From contig NZ_SWJG01000005.1 in NCBI RefSeq assembly GCF_005870035.1, positions 62,001-126,000 of the forward strand: a stretch of 64,000 nucleotides of DNA, read 5' to 3'. This DNA comes from Spirosoma lacussanchae (GTDB taxonomy: Bacteria; Bacteroidota; Bacteroidia; Cytophagales; Spirosomataceae). Position numbers and translations under genes: made by a program. This document shows, in pieces, positions 34,172 to 42,979 of this stretch (the first letter of the stretch is position 1; each line of letters begins with the position of its first letter). The notes beneath the pieces were generated by a model. The model was not told where the DNA came from. It did no database searches and worked only from the letters and a program-made list of their open reading frames with translations.

Positions 34172-35629
34172 ATGGCCGAACAACTCCTGACCGAAGAGAA
34201 GACCGATTTCAAACGCTCGCTGAGCCTGCTTGATTCAACACTTATCGTTTCCGGCTCTATGATCGGTTCGGGGGTGTTTATCGTTACCGCCGACATGGCC
34301 CGCAATCTGGGGTCGTCGGGCTGGCTGCTCATGCTTTGGGTGCTGACGGGGGTGTTAACGGTAGCGGCAGCGCTGAGTTACGGTGAACTGGCTGGTATGA
34401 TGCCCAAAGCGGGTGGGCAGTACATCTACATCCAGCGCGCGTTTGGCTCGCTGATGGGGTTTGTTTATGGCTGGACGGTTTTTACCGTTATTCAAACCGG
34501 CACCATAGCGGCTGTAGCCGTAGCGTTTACGAAATATACCGCCGTATTTATTCCGGCGCTTAGCCCCGATAACGTGCTCCTGGTGCTCGGGCCGATCAAG
34601 ATTTCGGCGGGGTCGTTGTTTGCCATTGCCAGCCTGGTGCTGCTGACCTGGCTCAACAGCCGGGGAGTGCAGAGCGGGAAGCTGATTCAGAATGTGTTCA
34701 CCTCGGCCAAACTACTAGCCCTGGTCGGGTTAATCGTGGTGGGCATTACGCTGGGTCTGAGTACCGGTTTGCTGGGTACCAACCTCGAAAACGCCTGGGA
34801 GGCCAGTACTACCACGGCTACTGGCGAGGTGCTGCCGCTGGCCGGTATGGCACTGCTGCTGGCTTTTGGCACGTCGATGATCGGGTCGCTGTTCTCGGCC
34901 GATGCCTGGAATAATGTAACGTTTATTGCGGGCGAGATCAAAAACCCCCGCCGGAATATTCCGCTGGCCCTGTTTTTCGGTACAGTAATCGTAACTGTTA
35001 TCTATTTCCTGGCCAACGTCTCGTACCTGTCGCTGTTGCCCCTCAAAGGATCACCCCTGGCTACGGACATCGTCGGGCGCGGCATTCAGTTTGCCGAAGC
35101 CGACCGGGTGGCTACGGCGGCCGTATCGACACTGTTTGGCAATGTGGCTGTGGCCATCATGGCTGTCCTGATCATGATTTCAACCTTTGGCTGTAACAAC
35201 GGGCTGATTCTGGCCGGAGCGCGCTTGTACTACGCCATGGCGAAGGACGGTCTGTTTCTGAAGCAGGGAGCCGAACTGAACCGCAACTCGGTGCCGGGTA
35301 AAGCACTTTGGTACCAGTGTATCTGGGGATCGCTGTTGTGTTTGTCGGGTAAGTACGGCGACCTGCTCGATTATTGTACGTTCGCGTCGCTGATTTTTTA
35401 CATGATCACCATTGCCGGGCTGTTTCGGCTCCGGCGTACCGAGCCCAGCGCAGAGCGGCCCTACCGGGCATTTGGGTACCCGATCGTACCGGCTCTGTAC
35501 ATTGGCGCTACGCTGCTTATCTGCGCAATTCTGCTGTATACGAAGACGTTCAATACCGGCATGGGCCTGTTGATTGCGGGATTGGGCATTCCGGTTTACT
35601 ACCTCACTAAACGAAGCCAAAATGCCTAG
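34172..35629 (+). CDS. APC-family amino acid permease
   Basis: 485-residue, 12-helix transporter. Helix 1 has LDSTLIVSGSMIGSGVFIV with the G-S/A-G-V-F substrate loop of the APC superfamily, and helix 3 GELAGMMPKAGGQYIYIQRAFG is typical of the LAT/cationic amino acid transporter-like branch. A conserved NNGLILAGARLYYAMAKDGLF follows in the loop after helix 8. Substrate is probably an amino acid, not further resolved. Its end overlaps by 4 bp the convergent DUF2231 gene. Confidence 0.92.
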   Translation: MAEQLLTEEKTDFKRSLSLLDSTLIVSGSMIGSGVFIVTADMARNLGSSGWLLMLWVLTGVLTVAAALSYGELAGMMPKAGGQYIYIQRAFGSLMGFVYGWTVFTVIQTGTIAAVAVAFTKYTAVFIPALSPDNVLLVLGPIKISAGSLFAIASLVLLTWLNSRGVQSGKLIQNVFTSAKLLALVGLIVVGITLGLSTGLLGTNLENAWEASTTTATGEVLPLAGMALLLAFGTSMIGSLFSADAWNNVTFIAGEIKNPRRNIPLALFFGTVIVTVIYFLANVSYLSLLPLKGSPLATDIVGRGIQFAEADRVATAAVSTLFGNVAVAIMAVLIMISTFGCNNGLILAGARLYYAMAKDGLFLKQGAELNRNSVPGKALWYQCIWGSLLCLSGKYGDLLDYCTFASLIFYMITIAGLFRLRRTEPSAERPYRAFGYPIVPALYIGATLLICAILLYTKTFNTGMGLLIAGLGIPVYYLTKRSQNA

Positions 35630-36168
35630 GCAAACCGCTGACGGCTTCGTGGGTCGGTAACCCGCCCCCCTTTTCCGTCTATATCCGTAGCCGACCGACC
35701 CGATAACGAGTTGGGCGCGTTGAGGTGCGCGCCATCATCGACGCCAACACCCAGTCGTTCCACCAGTTCACTGCCCATCCAGCCTGTCACCCCGGCCAGG
35801 GCAAAGGCAACAAATGACAGGCTCATGGCTACTACCGACGGTATGTGGCCCGCTTCGTCGCGCCGGAACAGCCAGCTGACGGCAAAAAGCAGCAGGACAA
35901 CCACGTTCCCTACGCCATGCAGCAAACCAATGCGTTTGGCGCGGGTGCCGCCCGGAATAGCCAGCCAGTCAATCCAGCCGGGCAGAGCCGCAGCCACCCC
36001 GCCCAGCAGGCCCGCTACCACCATCCAGTACGATACCAGCGCAAACACCGAATTGTCGGTTAGCAGATAAACTACATCGAAAAGAACCGCCGTTGCCAGT
36101 AGGCCAAGCGGAAAAACAATGAGTATAGGGTGGGCCGCATGACCCGCCAGTTTAGCCCGGCTTTCCAT
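35626..36168 (-). CDS. DUF2231 family membrane protein
   Basis: 180 residues with four membrane helices (HPILIVFPLGLLATAVLFDVVYL, ALVSYWMVVAGLLGGVAAAL, GLLHGVGNVVVLLLFAVSW, VVAMSLSFVAFALAGVTGW). The N-terminal G-H-A-A-H-P-I-L-I-V-F-P motif is the DUF2231 signature; His residues may bind heme or metal. Residues 140 to the end are a hydrophilic tail. It overlaps the convergent permease gene by 4 bp. Function unknown. Confidence 0.9.
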   Translation of the reverse strand: MESRAKLAGHAAHPILIVFPLGLLATAVLFDVVYLLTDNSVFALVSYWMVVAGLLGGVAAALPGWIDWLAIPGGTRAKRIGLLHGVGNVVVLLLFAVSWLFRRDEAGHIPSVVAMSLSFVAFALAGVTGWMGSELVERLGVGVDDGAHLNAPNSLSGRSATDIDGKGGRVTDPRSRQRFA

Positions 36169-36330
36169 AGAGTTTGCTGTTTACATATAATGCCTATCAA
36201 CATACTTGATTTTTCTTTGTTCAGAATGTGATCGGTAGGGTAGGCGCTAGCTATTTACCGGTGCCGAGGGTTTACCGAATCCGCTGAAAATACCAGCGGT
36301 ATAAAATTCGTTTACTACTATAGGTATAAT

Positions 36331-37677
36331 ATGATAAAGACACTTGTATCTCGTTATTGGTTGGCCCCCCTGCTGGCGGGGTGTTTAGGAGCTTGTACCG
36401 GCGTGGGGCCTACAGCCAGTCTGTTCCGGCCATCGTCGCTTCATGATCAGTATGGACAGTCGCTCAAAACGGCTAAACTCGATAAAACCGCTCTCGGTAC
36501 CGACTGGATAACGGCTGGCGAACGGGCCCTGACCGACTCGCTTCGGATTGCGGTGCCGTACCGGGAAAGCGGCTACTTTTCGGCTTCCCGGGCATTTGCG
36601 GTTGGGTATCGGATGGATGCCCAGCGGGGCGATCGGATGCTGGTGCGGGTAGAAACGCAGGGCCGTTCAGACACGCAGGTGTTCATCGATATATTCGCGC
36701 TCGATTCCCGCAATCGAACCAGTCTGGTAGCCAGCTCCAAAGCCGATACGAACGTACTAGCCTGGGAGCCTCGTAAAACCCAGACCTATCTGATTCGGAT
36801 ACAGCCTGAACTGCTTCGGACCGGGCGTTATACCGTATCGATCACTCGTGAGCCGGCGTTGAGTTTTCCGGTACAGGGCCGCGACAGCCGGCAAATCAGT
36901 AGTTTCTTCGGGGCATCGCGCGATGCCGGGCGTCGGCGACACGAAGGCGTCGATATCTTCGCCCCCCGCGGAACTCCCGCCGTGGCGGCCGTCGATGGTG
37001 TGGTGACGGGCGTTGGAACCAATAGCCTGGGGGGCAACGTGGCTTTCCTGACCGACAACGAACGGAATATACGGCTCTACTACGCCCACCTCGATCGCTG
37101 GCATGTGACCAATGGGCAGCGCGTGTCGGTGGGGGATACAATCGGGTTTGTGGGGAACACGGGAAACGCCCGTACTACCGGTCCACACCTGCATTTTGGC
37201 ATTTACGGCTTTAGCGAAGGCGCCACTGATCCGCTTCCATTTATCCGGCTGGGACGGGGGCCAGCCCGACAGACTCTGCTCGAGGATGCCAGACTGGGCG
37301 ATTCGGTTCGGGTATCGGTAGCCCGGTCTGCTGTGCGGCTGTCACCCACCAGTGACTCGCCTGTACTGCGTGAGGTAGCCAGAGAGGCCGGGGCGGTAGT
37401 AGTAGGTGGTACACAGGCCTGGCTGCGGGTCGAGCTGCCCGACGGTCTGACGGGATACATAACCAGCAAAGCTACCGAATCCGTCAAACGGCCACTGCGG
37501 AGGCTGCGCCTGACTACGCCGGGTAACCTGCTCGATACGGCGGATGCATCGGCGGCTACGATCGAAACGCTGGCTGCTGGCACCCCGCTGGAGGTGCTGG
37601 CCACAACGGGTTTGTTTCAGCTTGTACGACGGCCAAACGGGCAAACCGGCTGGCTGTTGCGGTCGGCCGGTCCGTAA
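36331..37677 (+). CDS. M23 family metallopeptidase lipoprotein with SH3-like domains
   Basis: Exported peptidoglycan endopeptidase. The N-terminus WLAPLLAGCLGAC contains a lipobox (L-A-G-C). After a beta-rich N-terminal domain (about 75-175), the LytM/M23 domain spans about 190-305: RRRHEGVDIFAPRGTPAVA supplies the H-x3-D zinc pair, and GPHLHFGIYG the H-x-H ligands. Two SH3-like repeats follow (about 325-385 and 390-448; VARSAVRLSPTSDSPVLREV and GNLLDTADASAATIETLAAG). All zinc ligands are present, so it should be active. A strong terminator lies 34 bp downstream. Confidence 0.93.
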   Translation: MIKTLVSRYWLAPLLAGCLGACTGVGPTASLFRPSSLHDQYGQSLKTAKLDKTALGTDWITAGERALTDSLRIAVPYRESGYFSASRAFAVGYRMDAQRGDRMLVRVETQGRSDTQVFIDIFALDSRNRTSLVASSKADTNVLAWEPRKTQTYLIRIQPELLRTGRYTVSITREPALSFPVQGRDSRQISSFFGASRDAGRRRHEGVDIFAPRGTPAVAAVDGVVTGVGTNSLGGNVAFLTDNERNIRLYYAHLDRWHVTNGQRVSVGDTIGFVGNTGNARTTGPHLHFGIYGFSEGATDPLPFIRLGRGPARQTLLEDARLGDSVRVSVARSAVRLSPTSDSPVLREVAREAGAVVVGGTQAWLRVELPDGLTGYITSKATESVKRPLRRLRLTTPGNLLDTADASAATIETLAAGTPLEVLATTGLFQLVRRPNGQTGWLLRSAGP

Positions 37678-37710
37678 CTGAATACAGCCAAAACCGGTAC
37701 GTTATGATAC

Positions 37711-37742
37711 AAAAAAAAGCCTCCTGAGTCAGGAGGCTTTTT
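37711..37742. terminator. bidirectional rho-independent terminator
   Basis: A run of A, stem AAGCCTCCTGA, then TCAGGAGGCTT and a T-run. It ends the M23 gene on the plus strand and also works for the minus-strand gene at 37844. Confidence 0.92.
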
Positions 37743-37800
37743 CGTACACGTACTTGCCAGATTAGTGTGTAAATGGTGTCGTATAAGCTGGCATGGATGG

Positions 37801-37852
37801 ATATATTGAGAGGATATTTACTGCATCTATATTGAGAGAACGTTCACTGCAT
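37801..37852. repeat. imperfect 26-bp tandem duplication
   Basis: 37801-37826 and 37827-37852 both read roughly TATATTGAGAG...T(T/C)ACTGCAT. The second copy covers the stop codon and last two codons of the minus-strand gene 37844-38140. Confidence 0.7.
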
Positions 37853-38140
37853 GGTCCATGACACCTGCCGAAGCACATCAAGAGAATCTGCTTTGGGTAC
37901 ATATCCCCAGGAGGTGTCGACAGGGGCTTCTGACGAATTGGTATCGCAATCCTGCAGGCGTTCCTGCAGGGTTTTGATCTGTCCCTGTTGCTGGGTTAAG
38001 TTACGTCTGAGATCGGTCGTCTCGTCGGCCAGCCGCTGATGACGGTAGTAAGCAACCGCAAGCAGGCCCGCAATGCCCATCAGCAGCACTAACACGACTG
38101 TCAAAAGCGAATACACCACTCCTCGATTTACGGCAGACAT
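37844..38140 (-). CDS. small single-pass membrane protein with coiled coil
   Basis: 98 residues. It starts MSAVNRGVVYSLLTVVLVLL and has one membrane helix (about 9-31), then a short coiled coil (DETTDLRRNLTQQQGQIKTL, LQERLQD) and a polar C-terminus. It has no recognisable domain. It is followed on the minus strand by the bidirectional terminator at 37711-37742, and a tandem duplication spans its 3' end. Function unknown. Confidence 0.65.
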   Translation of the reverse strand: MSAVNRGVVYSLLTVVLVLLMGIAGLLAVAYYRHQRLADETTDLRRNLTQQQGQIKTLQERLQDCDTNSSEAPVDTSWGYVPKADSLDVLRQVSWTMQ

Positions 38141-38178
38141 AACACCCTTATGACCAAAAATTCATGAAAGGTCACCAC

Positions 38179-38215
38179 AAAAAAAGTCTGCAACCTATTA
38201 AAGTTGCAGACTTTT
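38179..38215 (-). terminator. rho-independent terminator of the DUF4136 gene
   Basis: On the minus strand: AAAAGTCTGCAAC, an 8-nt loop, GTTGCAGACTTTT, then an extended T-run. It lies just beyond the stop at 38236. Confidence 0.9.
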
Positions 38216-38235
38216 CAATTGAGGTTCTATGCCTG

Positions 38236-38811
38236 TTAGCGGGCCGCGCCGTAGTCCTGTCCGGCACTCTCGGGGAAGTTCTTCATGATGCTGGTCACCG
38301 TTTCGCGGAACGCCTGATCGCGGTCGCGCTCTTTGTTCCGGTTGTTGAGCTGCCCCGTTGCCCATCCCTGCCATACGATATCGTTGGTACGGACGTCGAT
38401 GACGTTGATCACAACCCGGTTCTCCTCATACTGCCGGGAGTAAACCTGGTTCGGCATGCCCCAGCCACCCCAACCCCAGCCCCAGGGGCTCATGGTGTTG
38501 TTCGACTGAATCTGCTGCCGGTCACGGGCGTCGGTAAAGAACCGGACAACCAGATCGGCTTCGCCCTGGGTAACGGGTTTGTAACCGCGTGCTTTGAGCG
38601 ACTGATCGAGCGCGTCGGCAATCCGGCGCTGGTTCAGGTTGCTCCCTACAATCGGGTCGGCATTGCGCTGCCGGTCGGCTTCGATGCGGTAGGTCGTGAA
38701 CTGACGAACGTTCACTTTGGGGTCGTAATCGTACTTGACCGTAATGGCCGGGGCGCAGGACGCCAGCGTACCGACGACGAACAGACTGCTGATTATGCCT
38801 TTAAGTTTCAT
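38236..38811 (-). CDS. DUF4136 domain lipoprotein
   Basis: 191 residues. The N-terminus KLKGIISSLFVVGTLASCAP has a lipobox (L-A-S-C). The mature part, TVKYDYDPKVNVRQFTTYRI, SNLNQRRIADALDQSLKARG, GEADLVVRFFTDARD and NDIVWQGWATGQL, matches DUF4136, a family of Bacteroidota/Proteobacteria envelope lipoproteins of unknown role. A Trp/Gly-rich turn (SPWGWGWGGWGMPN) is inserted in the middle. It has its own terminator and a 397-bp upstream gap, so is probably monocistronic. Confidence 0.92.
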   Translation of the reverse strand: MKLKGIISSLFVVGTLASCAPAITVKYDYDPKVNVRQFTTYRIEADRQRNADPIVGSNLNQRRIADALDQSLKARGYKPVTQGEADLVVRFFTDARDRQQIQSNNTMSPWGWGWGGWGMPNQVYSRQYEENRVVINVIDVRTNDIVWQGWATGQLNNRNKERDRDQAFRETVTSIMKNFPESAGQDYGAAR

Positions 38812-39208
38812 GAGTTTTTTTATCGTTAAGCGGTGTCAAACCAACTACTAAACGCGCTACATTGTGTTGTTCGTATGTGACATGTAAATAACTAAATGGC
38901 CCTGGTATTGGTTCCGGAAATGATGCGCTTTATTTGCTCCTGAATGTCTTATAATTAACTGATAGTCAGTAGGTATAAAGGCGGTCTGCCGGCTATTGTT
39001 GTAAATGAACAGCCGGTGACGTCAGGCGCGGTTACATCCTCGGTAACAGTACGTGCTGGCCGGCCATTTCGTTGCAGAAAAGAAGCCAGGTAGTACGTCT
39101 TGTTTACCGCCGATGTCCAATAACGGTCTACTATAAACAGGACCCAAAAAAAGACCCTACCGTTTACTGGCAGGGTCTTTTTTTTTATGAAACCGGAATG
39201 GAAGTGGC
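38812..39208. other. 397-bp intergenic region, no gene seen
   Basis: Between the start of the DUF4136 gene and the end of atpG, both on the minus strand. It holds the atpG terminator (39146-39187), a short CCGGCT...AGCCGG stem around 38984-39014, and the promoter region of the DUF4136 gene. No reading frame in it looks coding. Confidence 0.6.
39146..39187 (-). terminator. rho-independent terminator of the atpA-atpG unit
   Basis: An A-run, AAGACCCT, a short loop, AGGGTCTT and a T-run, just beyond the atpG stop at 39209. A-runs and T-runs on both sides would let it work in either direction, but only the minus strand has a gene reading into it. Confidence 0.85.
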
Positions 39209-40093
39209 TTAGGCATTGGCCAGAGCTTCGGCACCACCCACGATTTCGAGAATTTCGGTCGTGATGGCGGCCTGGCGGGTCCGGTTGTAAACCAGCTTCA
39301 ATTCTTTCAACAGTTCACCGGCGTTATCGGTCGCCTTGTCCATGGCCGTCATCCGTGCCCCATGCTCTGATGCGTTGGAGTCCAGAACGGCTTTGTACAG
39401 CTGCGTTTTGAGCGTCTTGGGGATCAGTTCGGTAACGATCTCCTCTTCCGATGGCTCAAAGGTGTAGTTGATGGCAGCGGCCGCACCGGCTGCCGGGGGC
39501 GTCGCTACGATGGGCAACATCTGCTCGGCCCGTACGATCTGCACGGCCGCGTTTTTAAATTCGTTGTAGATAATCTCTACGGCGTCGTAGCGGCCGGCGG
39601 CAAAGCCGTCCATGGCTTCTTCGGCGGCTATTTTCACCGTTCCGAAATTCAGCGACCCAAAGGTGTTGACGTGCGTCGTGTTAACCCGGAAGCCCCGGCG
39701 CTGAAACGCTTCGGCGCCTTTCTTCCCGATCGCCATGATCTCTACATTGCCCGAACGAGCCTGGGCTGCATATTTCTGGTCGATCAGCGTCAACGCGCCT
39801 TTTACGGCATTGGTGTTAAACGCGCCACACAACCCGCGGTCTGAGGTAATCACAATCAACAGCACCCGCTCAACAGGACGCGCCTGCTTGTACGGGCTAT
39901 CTGACGCCGTTTCGGCCCCGGCCGATACCGTGCCCAGCATCTGGCTCAGCTTCTGGGCGTAAGGCCGCAACTGCGTAATATTGTCCTGCGCCCGACGTAG
40001 CTTGGCAGCCGCCACCATTTTCATGGCTTTGGTAATCTGCTGGGTCGAGTTGACCGACGCTATCCGGTTGCGTACTTCTTTTAGAGATGCCAT
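39209..40093 (-). CDS. atpG: F1F0 ATP synthase gamma subunit
   Basis: Central rotor stalk of F1. Starts MASLKEVRNRIASVNSTQQITKAMKMVAAAKLRRAQ, the family N-terminal helix (shown in parts: RNRIASVNSTQQITKAMKMV), and ends with RTRQAAITTEILEIVGGAEAL, the conserved C-terminal helix that reaches into the alpha3beta3 ring. Central motifs VLLIVITSDRGLCGAFN are intact. Length 294 is normal. It follows atpA after a 98-bp gap containing a long hairpin; a terminator follows. Confidence 0.98.
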   Translation of the reverse strand: MASLKEVRNRIASVNSTQQITKAMKMVAAAKLRRAQDNITQLRPYAQKLSQMLGTVSAGAETASDSPYKQARPVERVLLIVITSDRGLCGAFNTNAVKGALTLIDQKYAAQARSGNVEIMAIGKKGAEAFQRRGFRVNTTHVNTFGSLNFGTVKIAAEEAMDGFAAGRYDAVEIIYNEFKNAAVQIVRAEQMLPIVATPPAAGAAAAINYTFEPSEEEIVTELIPKTLKTQLYKAVLDSNASEHGARMTAMDKATDNAGELLKELKLVYNRTRQAAITTEILEIVGGAEALANA

Positions 40094-40113
40094 AGTTCAG
40101 TGAGCGGTATCCA

Positions 40114-40183
40114 GTCTTCAGTTTTCGGTTTACGATGGCTGACCGGCGGGCCGTTAACCATAAACCGGAAACTGAAGACTGTA
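40114..40183. repeat. long hairpin between atpA and atpG
   Basis: CAGTCTTCAGTTTTCGGTTT (40114-40133, continuing to 40140) opposes 40160-40183 (ending GAAACTGAAGACTG) with few mismatches, around a 19-nt loop rich in G/C. There is no T-run on the minus strand, and the element separates two genes of one transcription unit. Confidence 0.85.
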
Positions 40184-40191
40184 AACCCAGA

Positions 40192-41766
<1,575 letters not shown>

Positions 41767-41805
41767 ATGTATTGGGATGAGTTAAAACGATTGATTTTTC
41801 GGCCG

Positions 41806-41813
41806 CAAAGGTA
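41806..41813 (-). promoter_or_regulatory. TAnnTTTG -7 element of atpA
   Basis: Minus-strand TACCTTTG, 39 bp before the atpA ATG, in an AT-rich stretch containing TTTTTATG upstream that could serve as the -33 region. Confidence 0.7.
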
Positions 41814-42122
41814 CGACTAAAATTTCATAAAAACGTGTTAATTCTCGTTTTCGCTTCCTGTAAATTAGACTTTTCCGATAAGTTCGGCCGATAGGGCCAG
41901 GCCGCTGGGCCGTGTGGAAAACCGTTCGTCCCGATTCAGCGTATTTTTACGGGTCCGGGATTGCAGCCTGGCGTGAAAAATGCTACTTTTATCAAACCCA
42001 AAATCGATCTGAAAAGGAGGTTAAAATTTCCCGGAAAGCAATCATTGCCAAACTTTTCCGTTATCCGTTCGTGTTTTACCAATAAATACATTTTTGTTAC
42101 AATCACCCAGTTACTTGTTCGC

Positions 42123-42890
42123 ATGAAGTTCAACCAATGGATGTTGGCCGGTATGGTATCGGCCGTTTTTGTGGCCGGTTCGGCCTCCGCGCAAACGAAA
42201 AAACCTGCTCCCAAACCGGCCGCCCGCCCGGCTGCCGCTCCGCCCCGGCCCGCTGCTGCCGGTGCCATTACCTCCAGTCGTGATTCCATCAGCTATAGCA
42301 TAGGCCTGTTCATGGCGCAGAGCCTGAAGCAGCAGGGCATGACCGATCTGAATAACGCGCTGCTGGCGCAGGGACTGGAAGACGCGCTGAAAGGACAAAA
42401 AACCCGGTTGACCATTGATGAGGCTGGCGCTGTGATGAATGCTTTCCAGCAGAAGCAGTTTGCTGCCAAGAATGCCGAAGCCATGAAGGAGTCGGCTGAG
42501 AACAAGAAAATCGGGAACGCGTTTCTGGCCGAGAACAAGGCGAAGTCCGGGGTGACCACGACCGCCAGCGGACTGCAATACTCGGTCGAAAAAGAAGGCA
42601 CGGGTGCTAAACCAACAGCCTCGGATCGGGTTAAAGTACACTACACCGGTAAACTGCTCGACGGTAAAGTGTTCGACAGTTCGGTCGAGCGCGGTCAGCC
42701 CGCCGAGTTTGGTGTTTCGGAAGTTATCAAAGGCTGGACAGAAGCGTTGCAGCTAATGCCGGTTGGCTCGAAGTGGAAACTATACATCCCGTCTGAGCTG
42801 GCCTATGGGGATCGGGCCGCCGGTCCTGACATCAAACCCGGATCAACGCTGGTGTTTGACGTCGAGTTGTTGGATATCGTTAAACAATAA
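42123..42890 (+). CDS. FKBP-type peptidyl-prolyl cis-trans isomerase (FkpA/Mip-like)
   Basis: 255 residues. Start at MKFNQWMLAGMVSAVFVAGS gives a signal peptide; a longer reading has no merit. After a Pro/Ala/Lys-rich linker (about 25-52), residues 55-145 form the helical dimerisation region typical of Mip/FkpA (SYSIGLFMAQSLKQQGM ... ALEDALKGQK-like), and 150-255 the FKBP domain with VKVHYTGKLLDGKVFDSSVERG (in parts), VIKGWTEALQLMPVG, YIPSELAYGD and STLVFDVELLDI. It assists folding of periplasmic proteins. A hairpin repeat links it to the prc gene. Confidence 0.95.
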   Translation: MKFNQWMLAGMVSAVFVAGSASAQTKKPAPKPAARPAAAPPRPAAAGAITSSRDSISYSIGLFMAQSLKQQGMTDLNNALLAQGLEDALKGQKTRLTIDEAGAVMNAFQQKQFAAKNAEAMKESAENKKIGNAFLAENKAKSGVTTTASGLQYSVEKEGTGAKPTASDRVKVHYTGKLLDGKVFDSSVERGQPAEFGVSEVIKGWTEALQLMPVGSKWKLYIPSELAYGDRAAGPDIKPGSTLVFDVELLDIVKQ

Positions 42891-42968
42891 ATGAGCGAAA
42901 AGGTGAACCGATCAGAGGGCGTACCGACGACCAGATAATTCGTCCGCTGAGCTGTTCACTTTTTCATC
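42891..42968. repeat. hairpin repeat between FKBP and prc genes
   Basis: ATGAGCGAAAAGGTGAAC (42891-42908) opposes GTTCACTTTTTCATC (42954-42968); the start of the element abuts the FKBP stop codon. It lies inside a probable two-gene unit and lacks a terminator tail (the T-run is within the stem). Confidence 0.65.
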
Positions 42969-42979
42969 AACGAAAGCGG

